Assembly (NCBI GenBank): GCA_913042065.1
Contig: CAJWKB010000018.1
Span: 1 to 16,213, forward strand
Direction of reading: 5' to 3'
Origin: an uncultured Alphaproteobacteria bacterium
GTDB lineage: Bacteria > Pseudomonadota > Alphaproteobacteria > Puniceispirillales > Puniceispirillaceae
Length of the DNA: 16,213 nucleotides
The first letter of the stretch is position 1. Each line of letters opens with the position of its first letter. The notes below the pieces were generated by a model that was not told the DNA's origin, ran no database searches, and worked only from the letters and a program-made list of their open reading frames with translations. The translations under genes were made by a program, and so were the position numbers. Positions 15,845 through 16,213 of this stretch are shown here, one piece after another.

Positions 15845-15886
15845 ACGACATTTCAACCAAGTACTAAAAGAGCATGTCGTTTTTTG
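15845..15886 (+). terminator. Candidate intrinsic terminator of the DUF3971 gene, inside tyrS
   Basis: acgacat (15845-15851) and atgtcgt (15874-15880) form a 7-bp perfect stem with a 22-nt loop, followed by a T run (15880-15885). On the plus strand this resembles a Rho-independent terminator 28 bp after the DUF3971 stop; most of it overlaps the 3' coding end of the convergent tyrS. On the minus strand the T run precedes the stem, so it would not serve tyrS. The large loop lowers confidence. Confidence 0.35.
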
Positions 15887-16213
15887 CCCGCCGAAATCTT
15901 TGCCTTGCCATCGATAAAATCGGATACTGTCAAGGTTTTTTCCTCATCAATGACTTGAACGTCGTTTAAGCGCGCACCTCCGCCTCGAATCAGCCTCCTT
16001 GCTTCACCTTTCGAGGCGGTAAATCCCACCTTGTTCAAAACTGTGATAATCTCCATGCCGTTGGCGTCATCTGCGGTGACCTCGGTCTGTGGAAGGCCAC
16101 CTGAGATGCCGCCGCCAGAGACGAAGGTCTGCTTGGCGGTTTGCATGGCCTCGCTTGCAGCGTCGGCGCCGTGGCACTGGACTGTTGCCTCATTGGCCAG
16201 AATGATTTTTGCC
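15853..16213 (-). CDS. tyrS: Tyrosyl-tRNA synthetase, C-terminal part (cut by window edge)
   Basis: TyrRS attaches tyrosine to tRNA-Tyr. Only the last ~119 codons are present; the frame is open through 16213, so the catalytic domain lies beyond the window. Visible is the ANEAT segment with the helical region before the tail domain (about 16210-16080), followed by the S4 RNA-binding domain with GFTASKGEARRLIRGGGARLND, V-x-D and the AGKKRHAL end that is typical of class I bacterial TyrRS. An ATG at 16146 is internal, not the start. The stop is TGA at 15855-15853, 35 bp from the convergent DUF3971 stop. Pairing of tyrS with a DUF3971 gene is common in alphaproteobacteria, as I recall. Confidence 0.93.
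   Translation of the reverse strand, partial: AKIILANEATVQCHGADAASEAMQTAKQTFVSGGGISGGLPQTEVTADDANGMEIITVLNKVGFTASKGEARRLIRGGGARLNDVQVIDEEKTLTVSDFIDGKAKISAGKKRHALLVLG

Noticed and set aside
1..16213. CRISPR arrays, insertion sequences, prophage genes, tRNA or rRNA genes
   Set aside because: No regularly spaced repeats, transposase or phage proteins, terminal inverted repeats, or tRNA/rRNA-like sequence were seen on either strand.

Overview
The window is chromosomal DNA of an alphaproteobacterium, except for its first ~1.2 kb. The identification rests on gene order (rne divergent from amidase, then class A PBP, then prfB), on an RNase E that ends in the alphaproteobacterial GWW tail, and on a DUF3971/AsmA-like gene facing tyrS. 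Moderate GC and compact spacing suggest a marine lineage such as SAR116/Rhodospirillales-like bacteria; that placement is inference.

Layout: (a) 1-~1226 is a foreign-looking block. Its minus strand encodes a MYND-type zinc finger, a fold typical of eukaryotes, next to an unrecognised ORF. No bacterial gene is recognisable there. A chimeric assembly or amplification join is the simplest explanation. (b) 1359-2537 is a class I/II PLP aminotransferase (+), which meets (c) rne, 2534-4978 (-), tail to tail; both stop codons lie in the same palindromic CTAG. (d) 4979-5638 is a 660-bp divergent intergenic region that must carry the rne leader and both promoters. (e) 5639-10708 (+) holds an N-acetylmuramoyl-L-alanine amidase (TTG start), penicillin-binding protein 1A and peptide chain release factor 2. 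(f) 10753-11986 (-) holds two adjacent decayed genes: a Bcp-type peroxiredoxin with two frameshifts and an internal stop, and a DUF455 ferritin-like protein lacking its N-terminus, with an amber codon and apparently altered metal ligands. (g) 12125-15817 (+) is a large AsmA/DUF3971 envelope protein (TTG start). (h) 15853-16213 (-) is the 3' part of tyrS, running off the window.

Together, the intact genes cover cell-wall synthesis and remodelling (amidase, PBP1A), envelope biogenesis (AsmA-like), RNA turnover (RNase E) and translation (RF2, TyrRS). No CRISPR array, prophage, insertion sequence, tRNA or rRNA was seen. The points most worth checking are the eukaryote-like left end and the paired pseudogenes, neither of which is an intact annotated gene. 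I found no convincing new multi-gene system.
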